This document shows, in pieces, positions 1-9,280 of a stretch of DNA of 45,857 nt. The notes under the pieces were generated by a model. It saw only the letters and a list, made by a program, of their open reading frames with translations, ran no database searches and was not told the DNA's origin. Both the position numbers and the translations under genes were made by a program. The DNA is from Seison nebaliae (taxonomy: Eukaryota; Rotifera; Pararotatoria; Seisonacea; Seisonidae), in contig JALJEE010001448.1 of assembly GCA_023231475.1 (NCBI GenBank), positions 1 through 45,857 on the forward strand, read 5' to 3'. The first letter of the stretch is position 1. Every line of letters begins with the position of its first letter.

Positions 1-917
1 GCATATTGCATCGGTTGTGGAGCTGGTGCGGCATATTGAACTGGAGCAGGAGCAGCATATTGAACTGGAGCTGGTATGGGAGGCGGTATGGGAGGTATGG
101 GAGGCGGTATGGGAGGTATGGGAGGTATGGGAGGTATGGGAGGTATGGGAGGAGGAATGGGTGGAATGGGAGGAGGAATGGGTGGAATGGGCGGCGGAGG
201 ATGTTGCCCACCACCAATGCCAGCACCACAACAATGTTGCCCATGTCCACCACCAATGCCACCACCATTGCCACCACCACAACAATGTTGTCCATGTCCA
301 CCACCAATGCCACCACCAATGCCACCACCGATGCCAATGGCACCTCCACCTCCACCACCACCACCGATGCAAGCGCAAGGATCACCTCCTCCCATACCGC
401 CTCCCATTCCTCCCATACCACTCATTCCTCCCATTCCTCCCATACCGCCTCCACCGCCTCCTAATGAACTACAACATGGCATTCCTCCTCCCATTCCTCC
501 TCCCATTCCTCCTAATCCTCCTCCGAGGCCGCCCATTCCTCCTCCGAGGCCACCCATGCCTCCTCCACATCCTCCGCCTCCCATTCCTCCCATTCCTCCC
601 ATACCACTCATTCCTCCCATTCCTCCCATACCTCCTCCATAACCACCTAAGCCACCGCCTCCGGATGGCATAGCACGTACTGGGTACATCAATTCCATCC
701 CTACTGGTTGATAACCTCCCATACCCATTCCTGGCATACCGCCCATTCCTGGCATACCGCCCATCATACCTGGCATACCCATGCCTCCCATTCCCATCAT
801 GCCTGGCATTCCTCCTCCCATCATTCCTGGCATTCCGCCGCCCATTCCACCCATGATTCGGTTCATAAATGGGTTGAGCGTACTCGATATTGGTCGCGAT
901 GATGATGAGCCACCCAT
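1..917 (-). CDS. Gly/Met/Pro-rich repeat protein A (C-terminus beyond left edge)
   Basis: Read from the ATG at 917-915, one frame stays open to the left edge (about 305 codons). It starts MGGSSSSRPISSTLNPF, runs into GGM/MPGM repeats, then the box GYQPVGMELMYPVRA, more GGMGG repeats, a Gly/Ile/Cys segment with HGQHCC motifs (about 190-330), a Pro/Ile array of PPIPP type (about 76-190), and finally VQYAAPAP repeats that continue past the edge. There is no signal peptide. The neighbour at 1290-2246 is a clear paralogue: same start, same box, same YAAPAP repeats, same strand. YAAPAP/AAPA repeats resemble arthropod cuticular or structural proteins, but with no secretion signal the function is unknown. 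Long open frames on the plus strand here are by-products of the repeat composition. Confidence 0.72.
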   Translation of the reverse strand, partial: MGGSSSSRPISSTLNPFMNRIMGGMGGGMPGMMGGGMPGMMGMGGMGMPGMMGGMPGMGGMPGMGMGGYQPVGMELMYPVRAMPSGGGGLGGYGGGMGGMGGMSGMGGMGGMGGGGCGGGMGGLGGGMGGLGGGLGGMGGGMGGGMPCCSSLGGGGGGMGGMGGMSGMGGMGGGMGGGDPCACIGGGGGGGGAIGIGGGIGGGIGGGHGQHCCGGGNGGGIGGGHGQHCCGAGIGGGQHPPPPIPPIPPPIPPIPPPIPPIPPIPPIPPIPPPIPPIPPPIPAPVQYAAPAPVQYAAPAPQPMQY

Positions 918-1289
918 GTTATAGATATATTATAAATATTCTATTGATAATAATATTATTGAATTAATAATTTATTTAAATATTTCAATAATTAAAATGA
1001 TACAATAATTGAAAGATAATGAAAAGATGATGAAGTCAATTGACAACATTTCTAGGAAAGTGATAGAAGCTTTAAAAAATTAAGAATTCTAAGGATTAAG
1101 AGAAGCTGTGCATCTACAACTATAATAAAAGGTAATTATTCGTTTCTTGTAAAATTCCAAAACTTAACGAGATGTCACCGGATTCTTCTCTAATCACCGA
1201 AACTATTCTTTAGTAATATGCAGCAAATAAAAACTAGTTCTAAAGTTTATCAACAATTTTCTATGGTTATTTCTCTCCTTCTTTTCCCG
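918..1289. other. Spacer between the two Gly/Met-rich paralogues
   Basis: AT-rich spacer of 372 bp. On the minus strand, a TATA-like run (TATTTATAATATAT) lies just upstream of the ATG at 917 and could be the promoter of paralogue A. The 37-bp element found upstream of paralogue B is not present here. I see no other gene. Confidence 0.5.
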
Positions 1290-2246
1290 TTACGCTTGTT
1301 GACAGTTACATCTAAGGTTTATTGATCTCCTTCCTCCTGATGAACCACCGCTATATCCTCCTCCATAACCGCCACCATATCCTCCACTTGATGCCACTGG
1401 TTGTGCTACTGACATAGTTGGCATCTGAGATAATCTAATTGCTTGAGGAGCTGGTGCAGCATATTGCATTGGTGCTGGTGCTGCATACTGCATTGGAGGT
1501 GGGGCTGGTGCCGCATATTGCATCGGTGGTGGAGCTGGTGCAGCATATTGCATTGGTGGTGGAGCTGGGGCAGCGTATTGCATCGGTGGGGGAGCTGGTG
1601 CGGCATATTGCATCGGTGGGGGAGCTGGTGCAGCATATTGCATCGGTTGTGGAGCTGGTGCGGCATATTGAACTGGAGCAGGAGCAGCATATTGAACTGG
1701 AGCTGGAGCAGCATATCGGATTGCTGGTGGAGCGGGCATTGGATAACCACCTCCACGAGCACCACCATAACCACCAGCACCGCCGCCTCCTCCACAACAA
1801 CATTGTGGTTGTGGTCGTTGACAACCACCACATCCACCACCCATTGATGGCATAGCCATACCACCCATACCTCCCATACCTCCCATACCTCCCATTCCTC
1901 CCATTCCCATACCTCTCATGCAACCTCCACCTTGAGCTCGCACTGGATACATGAGTTCCATACCAACAGGTTGGTATCCTCCCATACCACCCATACCTGG
2001 CATTCCCATACCACCCATACCTGGCATTCCCATGCCACCCATACCACCCATACCAGGCATCATTCCTGGCATCATTCCTGGCATTCCCATTCCTCCCATA
2101 CCGCCCATCATTGGCATACCATATCCACCCATGCCCATACCCATTGGTGGTCGCATGCCTCCCATGCCACCCATACCTCCCATCACTTGGCTGAGGAAGG
2201 GGTTGAGAGTACTGGTAATTGGTCTAGAAGAACTTGATCCACCCAT
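1290..2246 (-). CDS. Gly/Met/Pro-rich repeat protein B, complete paralogue
   Basis: Complete 318-codon ORF from the ATG at 2246. Order: MGGSSSSRPITSTLNPF start; GGMGGM and MPGM repeats (about residues 20-90); the box GYQPVGMELMYPVRA (about 90-105); more GGM repeats; a Cys-rich segment (CGGCQRPQPQCCC, about 138-152); about ten copies of a YAAPAPxxMQ-like unit (about 175-265); and a GGY/GGS tail ending NLRCNCQQA. No signal peptide or membrane segment is seen. Low-complexity Gly/Met with AAPA units suggests a structural or assembling protein; I do not recognise a named family. A TATA-like element with an initiator-like TTCAGTAA sits about 25-60 bp before the ATG, and one copy of the 37-bp element lies just upstream of that. 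Confidence 0.8.
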   Translation of the reverse strand: MGGSSSSRPITSTLNPFLSQVMGGMGGMGGMRPPMGMGMGGYGMPMMGGMGGMGMPGMMPGMMPGMGGMGGMGMPGMGGMGMPGMGGMGGYQPVGMELMYPVRAQGGGCMRGMGMGGMGGMGGMGGMGGMAMPSMGGGCGGCQRPQPQCCCGGGGGAGGYGGARGGGYPMPAPPAIRYAAPAPVQYAAPAPVQYAAPAPQPMQYAAPAPPPMQYAAPAPPPMQYAAPAPPPMQYAAPAPPPMQYAAPAPPPMQYAAPAPMQYAAPAPQAIRLSQMPTMSVAQPVASSGGYGGGYGGGYSGGSSGGRRSINLRCNCQQA

Positions 2247-2328
2247 GATGTATAATTGATGATATTACTGAAAAAATCTCTAAAATAACTTATGGAACGA
2301 ATAAATAATATTTTTTTCCAGCGACTCG

Positions 2329-2365
2329 TCGCAACAATTCTACCAGTTACATGATTGTTTCCACC
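2329..2365 (-). repeat. 37-bp element, copy 1
   Basis: Its reverse complement (starting GGTGGAAACAATCATGTAAC) matches 3436-3472 at 36 of 37 positions, and the similarity stops sharply on both sides. It lies about 85-120 bp upstream of the ATG of protein B, so it could be a promoter element. Paired with the second copy in opposite orientation, it could instead be a terminal inverted repeat. Confidence 0.85.
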
Positions 2366-3435
2366 GTTTCCTTTCAACCTCCTTCATATAAGCATCCTCC
2401 TATCCCTCATAATTCTAATTATTAGACTATATGAATGTCCAAGATTATTCTATTAAGAATCTCTGACAATACCCGTTGAAACATTCCATGTGCGAAAGAA
2501 TATAAGTGAAGAATTACATATTTTTGCGATTGAAAGAACTTTTCAATAATTCACAATTAAGAAAACGATAAAAATGTAAATGATAAACTATATTACATTT
2601 GCTCGAAGTTTAAATATGAGATGGTTAGATGATATCTCACAATTTGACAATTGTATCGAACGACATTGGATGGGTTTAATTCGAGCAAATTTCTACGCTT
2701 ATCTTAAGTTCGGTCACGACAATACGAACTTTCAACTACTCAGTTCAAGGTACTTTGCGCATTTATCGATAAATTCGCGTATTCTTCTCGTTCGTCATTT
2801 AAGCATCCTTCGCCTACAATGAACGCTGCAACGCACATTAATGTAACAATCGCGATAAAATTGAAATCAACATTTGGTATGTTGAAAGAAAAGAAATTTT
2901 TTTTGAATATCTCTCGTTCATTCAACTCTTCTTATCAATTGATCAAATCTCTTCCTTTTTATTTTCACATATTTATTGCATACATCTTTCACCATTCTCT
3001 TACTTACGGCGTTCACCACATTCAATTTCATTTTTCTTACGAGATACGTAAGCACAATTTCGATCGTTTCCTTAATCCAACTTCGAAAATGATGAGTTGA
3101 TGTGTTCGATTGTCATTTTTGATATTTTCTAATGCGCTTATTTGCCCTCATTTCACGTTGAAGTCACAATTGAAAATTTCACATCGATCGAGAAGATCGA
3201 TGGTTGTGAAGTTGGATGGTTGTTCCTATTTACGGCAGTGTATCATTCGCCTACTTTCGAATTGAAGCTAATTGTCTTGATGAAACAATCACGGTTATCT
3301 CATTCATTGTTTCTCGACCTACTTTCCTCCTCAATTCTCTACTTCTTCTCCTCAACATTTCAATCATTTACTATCTGCATTTTTTTCTTTATATTTACTT
3401 TCTTCTCTATTTCTTTCTACTCTTACTCGATATCT
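2366..3435. other. AT-rich DNA between the two 37-bp inverted copies
   Basis: About 1.07 kb with no confident gene. On the minus strand, 2925-2740 reads a hydrophobic stretch (FIAIVTLMCVAAFIVGEG) followed by a short charged tail, like a signal peptide exon. It has no ATG at a good position, so it is not called. A plus ORF of 80 codons at 2580-2822 has no recognisable features. If the flanking repeats are transposon ends, this is the body of a non-autonomous element of about 1.14 kb. Confidence 0.35.
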
Positions 3436-3472
3436 GGTGGAAACAATCATGTAACTGGTAGAATAGTTGCGA
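3436..3472 (+). repeat. 37-bp element, copy 2 (inverted)
   Basis: Matches the reverse complement of 2329-2365 at 36 of 37 bases (single A/T difference). The flanks do not match, and no convincing target-site duplication is visible outside the two copies. See the finding on this pair. Confidence 0.85.
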
Positions 3473-4966
3473 GACAATCACCAAAACATTTTTGATGAAA
3501 TTATTTCTTTATCGGTCAATTGTCTTTCCCCATCCGACAAGAGAAGCATTTATAGAAGTCACTATAAATTTTGAGACAATTCCCATTAAATTAAGTTTGA
3601 GAATTGGAGAAAGATCATTCGTTCGATGTTGGATGAGAGAGAGAAAGAGGGATGAAATGATCATTCGATAAATCTCTGACGGAAAAGTTAGAGGATTTAC
3701 GAATTAAATCATTGAAATGAAAAATGAAAAATCATCGTAACATTAAAATCTTATGATTTCCAATCGTCTTAATAGATCAATTTATAAAAAGGAAATTTAT
3801 CTATTCGCTATCTCCGAATAACTTGCTCTCTCAGTTACTCTAGGACCAACACATATCCCAATCCGACTAACACCTTTCGTTGAAGTGAATTGAAAACATT
3901 TATCGCAGATTCGCCGTACTACGTCATCGAACGTTTAATGACGGCTATTAATAATTATGAAGCGAACGGAAAAATAATAGGCCAGTTGGGAAAGTAGTGA
4001 CAGCAAAACAGTTATTGAGATAGGATAGATTGGAGATAGGATACTAAATTAAAAGATAACGATTTTTACAAAGAAACAACAAGACGAAGACGAAGAAGAA
4101 GAAGAAGATGATGATGATGATGATGAAATTGAATGAAAATGAAATTTTCCTTTAGTCGTTGGAGAAAGTTTGGTTGTCGCACTTTATATAATGCTGGTTG
4201 GAAGGTGATGGTAATGGTGATGATGGTGATGATGATGAGAATTCAATATGAATTATTTATCATTTACCATCGGTAGTAGAAATCCGATGGAGATAACGTA
4301 TGAAGACGAATCTTTGTAGCAACGAGTTCACTCTCTTTCGATTAGAGAAATTTATTTAATACGATCTAATTGATGAGATAGAATTTAGTTATTTCTATTT
4401 TTGACCTTTGTCATATTACTCCTCTCACACCGTACTTTGCTGAATAAGAAGTTATTGCAACATCCTAATAGTAACATCGATCAAATCTCTAACGATTTTT
4501 TCTTCCTATTTTCTCATCAACTACCATCATGAGATTTAAGACGAAAAAAAGTAAATTACTAATCAGATTGTGATATCTTCAACTTGAAATTAAGCAAATC
4601 AAATAACTTTTCAGTTTTCAATGGCAAATGAAGATGTCGATTAAGATGAAATCGTAATATACATTTCTAATTGTTCATGTTAACTTTGAGATGATTTGAC
4701 TTTATCAATTGCTTCATCAACTTGATAACGTCAAACGCATAAAATTGGCGCTTCTGTAATAAGTAATTTATCGATGTTCATTTACAATCGATGTAAGAAA
4801 TTCATTGAAAATTTTACGATTTTAGACATTATTCAGACGTTCAACATGACTTTCCGAATAAAATTATCGACATTTATTAAGTTTAGTTTTAATTTGAATA
4901 ATTTCTCATATTGTTACTATCAATTTTTAATGGTCAAATTGTAATTTTATTGTGTTTCTCCATATC
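3473..4966. other. Non-coding spacer
   Basis: AT-rich, 1.5 kb, no coding segment I can support. It contains the GAA/GAT microsatellite at about 4081-4130, further ATGGTG-type repeats near 4200-4240, and an initiator-like CTCTCAGTTAC near 3830 that might mark an unlinked transcription start. Confidence 0.4.
4081..4130 (+). repeat. GAA then GAT microsatellite
   Basis: A run of GAA-type triplets is followed by about six GAT triplets. It is not part of a supported reading frame. Confidence 0.85.
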
Positions 4967-4975
4967 TATATAAAT
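4967..4975 (+). promoter_or_regulatory. TATA box of the secreted-protein gene
   Basis: TATATAAAT lies 41 bp before the ATG at 5008. A start of transcription about 30 bp downstream would leave a 5' leader of only about 10 nt. Confidence 0.5.
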
Positions 4976-5007
4976 GACAAATCGAAATTGGAGTTAATTG
5001 AATAAGA

Positions 5008-5798
5008 ATGTTCTCCTTCAATTTAATTTCATTACGTTCTTTCTCTCTTTCAACTACAACATTCCTCATTTTAATTTTAATAAATTATCACGAATGTGGA
5101 ATATCCGACTGGTTCACGAAAGTCTTCACAGGAACATCTGCAACTGAGCGTGCACTCAAAGCTTCCGAGAAACAGAATATGGACGACTTAAATAAACTTT
5201 CATTGTACACGAAAAAATTAAAGAACTTCCAAAGGTTTCCTTCCCAGCCACAAATTAAAAATATTTCTGATTTGTATTGAAGTGAAGCGACTGAAAAGAT
5301 CAGTCAAGAATTGCAACAAATAAGTTTGGATGAAATAGAAAAGAAGAATTTGGACATTCTTATTCATTCAGCGAAGCATATTGTACGAACTTATAGTCTC
5401 ACTGCTAATTCAGCAATTTTAGAAGTTTGATTTTAAGAGTCATTGAACTGAAAGTTGAACTAACAAGTTGTCACGTGTGTCTTCGTCGTCATTGGAATTA
5501 TTGGTTGGATTATTTCTTGAGGAGACTGGAAGCATATTGGAGCAGATGTTTCCAAATAATCGACATATTGGAAAGGAACAGAAAAGATTTGAAAGACGAT
5601 TGAACCGTCTACATGAGTAGCCTTTTTCCTTATTTCTCAATGAAAATTAATCGCAAAATCATTGATTCATTCATAATTCACATTGGTAGATATCTGAGTA
5701 TGCAGACGAAGAGGCAGCGCGTAATTCCTAAAAGGCTTCTTAAATCTATAGAGGAACATGAAGAAAAAGTGAAACAATTTAGAAGTAGGAAGCACTAA
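5008..5798 (+). CDS. Unrecognised secreted protein, four exons
   Basis: Proposed exons: 5008-5234, 5283-5424, 5468-5620 (or 5468-5616) and 5690-5798. The introns are 48, 43 and 73 nt, all GT-AG and all frame-preserving. The first two joins remove stops and keep one continuous reading. The last join uses a weak GTAGCC donor; without it the protein ends at 5620. The product is about 190-210 residues. It starts with a hydrophobic leader (STTTFLILILINYHECG), followed by a charged helical region with KASEKQ and SEATEKISQELQQI, and ends in a basic tail rich in K and R (QTKRQRVIPKRLL, then KQFRSRKH). I recognise no family. A secreted, mostly helical protein is the most that can be said. Confidence 0.55.
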
Positions 5799-8700
5799 AT
5801 ATCTTTTTTATTCAAATAAGTCATATAGTTCTTGAACTAATTTACTGAAGCTGTTAATCTTATTTATTTATCTTTCCACATTCATTTCAAAAAGAAAGAA
5901 ACGAATGTGCATATAATGTTTCTGTCACATTAACGAATTATAAAATATGAATGTTATTTCCTTTTCGACGTAAAATTAAAATGTATTCTACAGATAATCC
6001 TTATTATTCTTTTAACTTAATCATCAAACCAATCTGGGCATTACTCACCTGTAAAAAAAGGAGATGTCTCGAATTCCCTTCTGTCAACCTCTTTCCTCTT
6101 TTCAACTCAAATTTTTTTTCCATTAATTTTTTGTTTTGATATCAAAATTTTATTTCCAAATTAACGAATAATTAATCGCTGATCAATATTCGATTAATTA
6201 GGTTAATCTTTAATCAAAATAACCAATAATCGGACTAATAAGAAACACCTAGAAATTGTTATTATTAAGACAAATAATTCTTTTCATCCACTTGATTTCT
6301 TCTGGAATAAATAATGATTGATGAATGAAGTTATTTGCACAATTCCACAATGGAAATCAAGTAGATAGATAAACTCTATGAATATAAATGATCTCTCTCT
6401 TTTCCCCTTCTTTTCACTTCTTCTTTCACTTCATTCACCGACCTCTTCCAACCTCCACTCTGTCTCCAATGAGCCAACGATATTTGATAAACGGAGCAGT
6501 TGGTGTGTGCAAATTCTTTTGTCAGAACGACAATTTGGTAAGCGGTCGTTTAGCACACGGACATTTCGTATTTAAACCTATCACTTTCAATTGTAGAAAA
6601 TTTGTTTTTCGACTTAAGTTTTCCTATCGTCTATTCAATATTAGTTGTTGTTGTAATTTCTCTAATAATGAAGTGAGTTCTTTATATTATTTAATTATTT
6701 AGTCAAAAATTTTAAATTTTATAGTAAATAAATGAAAAGACGATAATTGTTTAAATAACTTAATGTAAAGAAAATAAACATCTTCATTCTTGAAAAATAA
6801 TTAATCCTAACAGAATATTCTTATAAAATGTAATTCTAACAACCTTTTGAGAAGGTAGTTTTTCAAACAATATTCCATCGTAATTTCCATTTTCTTATCA
6901 ATATATTGTTATGAATTGATTAGTATGAATGAATAAGAAAAACTGAGTTTTTATTTTGTTCAATAACTTTCGCTAGTCAGAAATGCATTTAGTGATAAAT
7001 TTCTAATCAACGAACAAAATCAGTTTCCTAACTTAGCCTGATTCTAACTGCAGAAATTATTTTCCACATAATTCCTATACATTCTTTGAAATAAATCAGT
7101 GTCTTCCTGTCATTCATGTAATTCGAATGTGTCAGATACTAAATGTCCATCTACGAAATGCCCGTTTGGCGAAAACAGTTGTAGGAGGAAAAGGAACATT
7201 TATTAAAACACCTTGACTGTTTTCCAATTAGGTGAAAATAATGATTTATTGAATTGGATGCTCAAATTCATGCATCGAAGTCTTGTTTAGCTGCTAAGGA
7301 TTATATGAGAGGTAGAGATTTGATAATTAAGCAATTTCACAGTAAGAATGGTCACATCTAATACAGCTAATTTCACATAAATGTGAAATGGGATAAGAAT
7401 GATAAGAATTGAACATGGTAGTCGTCGGTTTTATGATGATAATGTACCGATGCGAATAAGGGCAGATTGAAAATAAACAATAATCATGAGCTACAACTTA
7501 ATAACTGAACAATGAAAGTTCAAAGGATAAGGATTACGTGTTCCATTAATACGAAATAATAAATTAATATTCAACTTTCTCGTTTTCGATATTGTGGGGG
7601 ATATGGATTCGAATTCATTTATGAAGAAACATTTCACTTTCTCTCATGGTCGTTAGTGGGAATCAGATAAAGTCATAATTCTCTTCATAATACTAATCTA
7701 TTACATCTGGATCAATCCTTACGGAAATGGATATTTCTTTTTAATTGTTCGATAACATACATATTCATCGTGTAAAGTTATTTATTTGTATGTCGATATG
7801 CGTATCTCTACTCTCATCTTTAGTCAGTTATCCAGTCAGTTAGTTCGATCAGTTTGTGATTGTTTTAAGATAAAATGCACTATCCGAAGGGAACCACTTC
7901 TTTTCGAAAATGGAGTGAATTGGAGTTGTGATGAATTGCTTCATTGTAGTTAACTTAATATTCTATCTTATTCTCATTTTCCGCCTTCATTTCCATGATA
8001 AACTAAAGATTTCTATGGGTTATCTTCTCCAACCCCCCCATCCCCAATACGTAGACATTGACTTGATGTGTAGTTATTTTGTTTATTTATTGATATATAA
8101 TAACTCAAGTAGAATATGATGAATAAAAAATAGATAAGTAATTTTACTCATTGAATAGAAATAATGAACTGCTTCTAATTTTTACAGGAAGTTATAAGTA
8201 CAATAAATTATTTTATTCTTCAATATTCCTCAGGAAATTGTGTGGAGAAATTGGAGAAGATTTCTTCCTTCAAAATTCGCAAATTTCAAATTCCTTCTCA
8301 CCCGCCAAATGAGCATCGTTCCTCACTAATTTAAATTTCACATCCCTATTACAGAGATGGAGGACTAGTGAATCTATTTCACCTAGATGCCAATTCGATG
8401 TACAGATTCCAATAATTTGTGACATTTGATGAATTGTTCATTAATTGGGAAAAATCATCACTTTCATGTTTCTCCTCTGATATTTCGTCTAATTTCGGAA
8501 CATAACAATTATTGTGAAGGCTACTGTTGAACTAAATTGAATTTCCTACTTTTTTCCTTGCCATTAATTGAACTTGTTGAAGAAAAATAAAGAATTTGGA
8601 TGAGTTAGGCCTTCCTCATCCATACGGGTTAAATGGAAATTCATTCTCGTTCTAGTCAGTGTTGTTTTCGTAATTCATTTTCCTCCTCCCAATGCAACCT

Positions 8701-9280
8701 GCAATCAGTAAATGGAAAAATAAAAGTTTTTTCGTTCCATCATTAAACTACCGAGAATAACATTACAAATGTTTAACTTGATTTCTTTCTGCACTGCTGT
8801 TCCTCTTTTGGATGAAAAGAAACTCAGCGATTAATTTTAACGGATACTTAACGAATAATTGATGTTATTTTACTAGTTTTGTTTTATTGGAGGAATTTGT
8901 TGCAGTGGCAGGTTGCATCATGATTATATTATTCTTATTATTACTTCATCAAACATTGATCTACAATTCTATTATTATTGGACATATTTATTTTCTAATA
9001 AAAAAAAGTTTCCTCCATTATTCTTCTTGACAAATCGACTAGTTAGAATTAAATGATGGAATACAAAAGAAGGAATTAGATAATGTTCATTTTCCTCACA
9101 TGGTCCAATAAAACAACTTTTATTAATTTATTCTTTCATCCACTAAATGACAGATTGTGTTATTTATGTAAGTCAACTTTCACTCCCCGATATTTGACAC
9201 AGATTTATCTCAGTTAAATGATAGATTACTGATCGTCATCGACCCTTATTTTCCATCACACAATTCCTTATGTGTCTCAT
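5799..9280. other. 3.5-kb region with no supported gene
   Basis: Only short, unremarkable ORFs occur here (for example 6388-6702 and 7928-8119). Near 7816-7860 the sequence TCAGTTA occurs twice (with a further TCAGTTT), resembling arthropod initiator motifs. It could be the 5' leader of an upstream non-coding exon of the receptor gene at 9281, but nothing proves it. Confidence 0.4.

Noticed and set aside
6-673. Plus-strand ORFs over the Gly/Met region (including MGGGMGGMGG from 76)
   Set aside because: The minus frame continues the conserved start, the GYQPVGMELMYPVRA box and the YAAPAP repeats shared with the paralogue; the plus frames arise from repeat composition, though 76-390 may be inverted DNA.
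1435-1923. Other long frames overlapping protein B
   Set aside because: Out-of-frame readings of a low-complexity gene; they lack the paralogue-conserved boxes.
2740-2925. Minus-strand hydrophobic frame like a signal peptide
   Set aside because: No ATG before the hydrophobic part, no clear splice partner, and it ends after a short tail.
6388-6702. 104-codon plus ORF
   Set aside because: Composition follows TTC/TCA-rich DNA, no motif or membrane pattern, no neighbour that would make it an exon.
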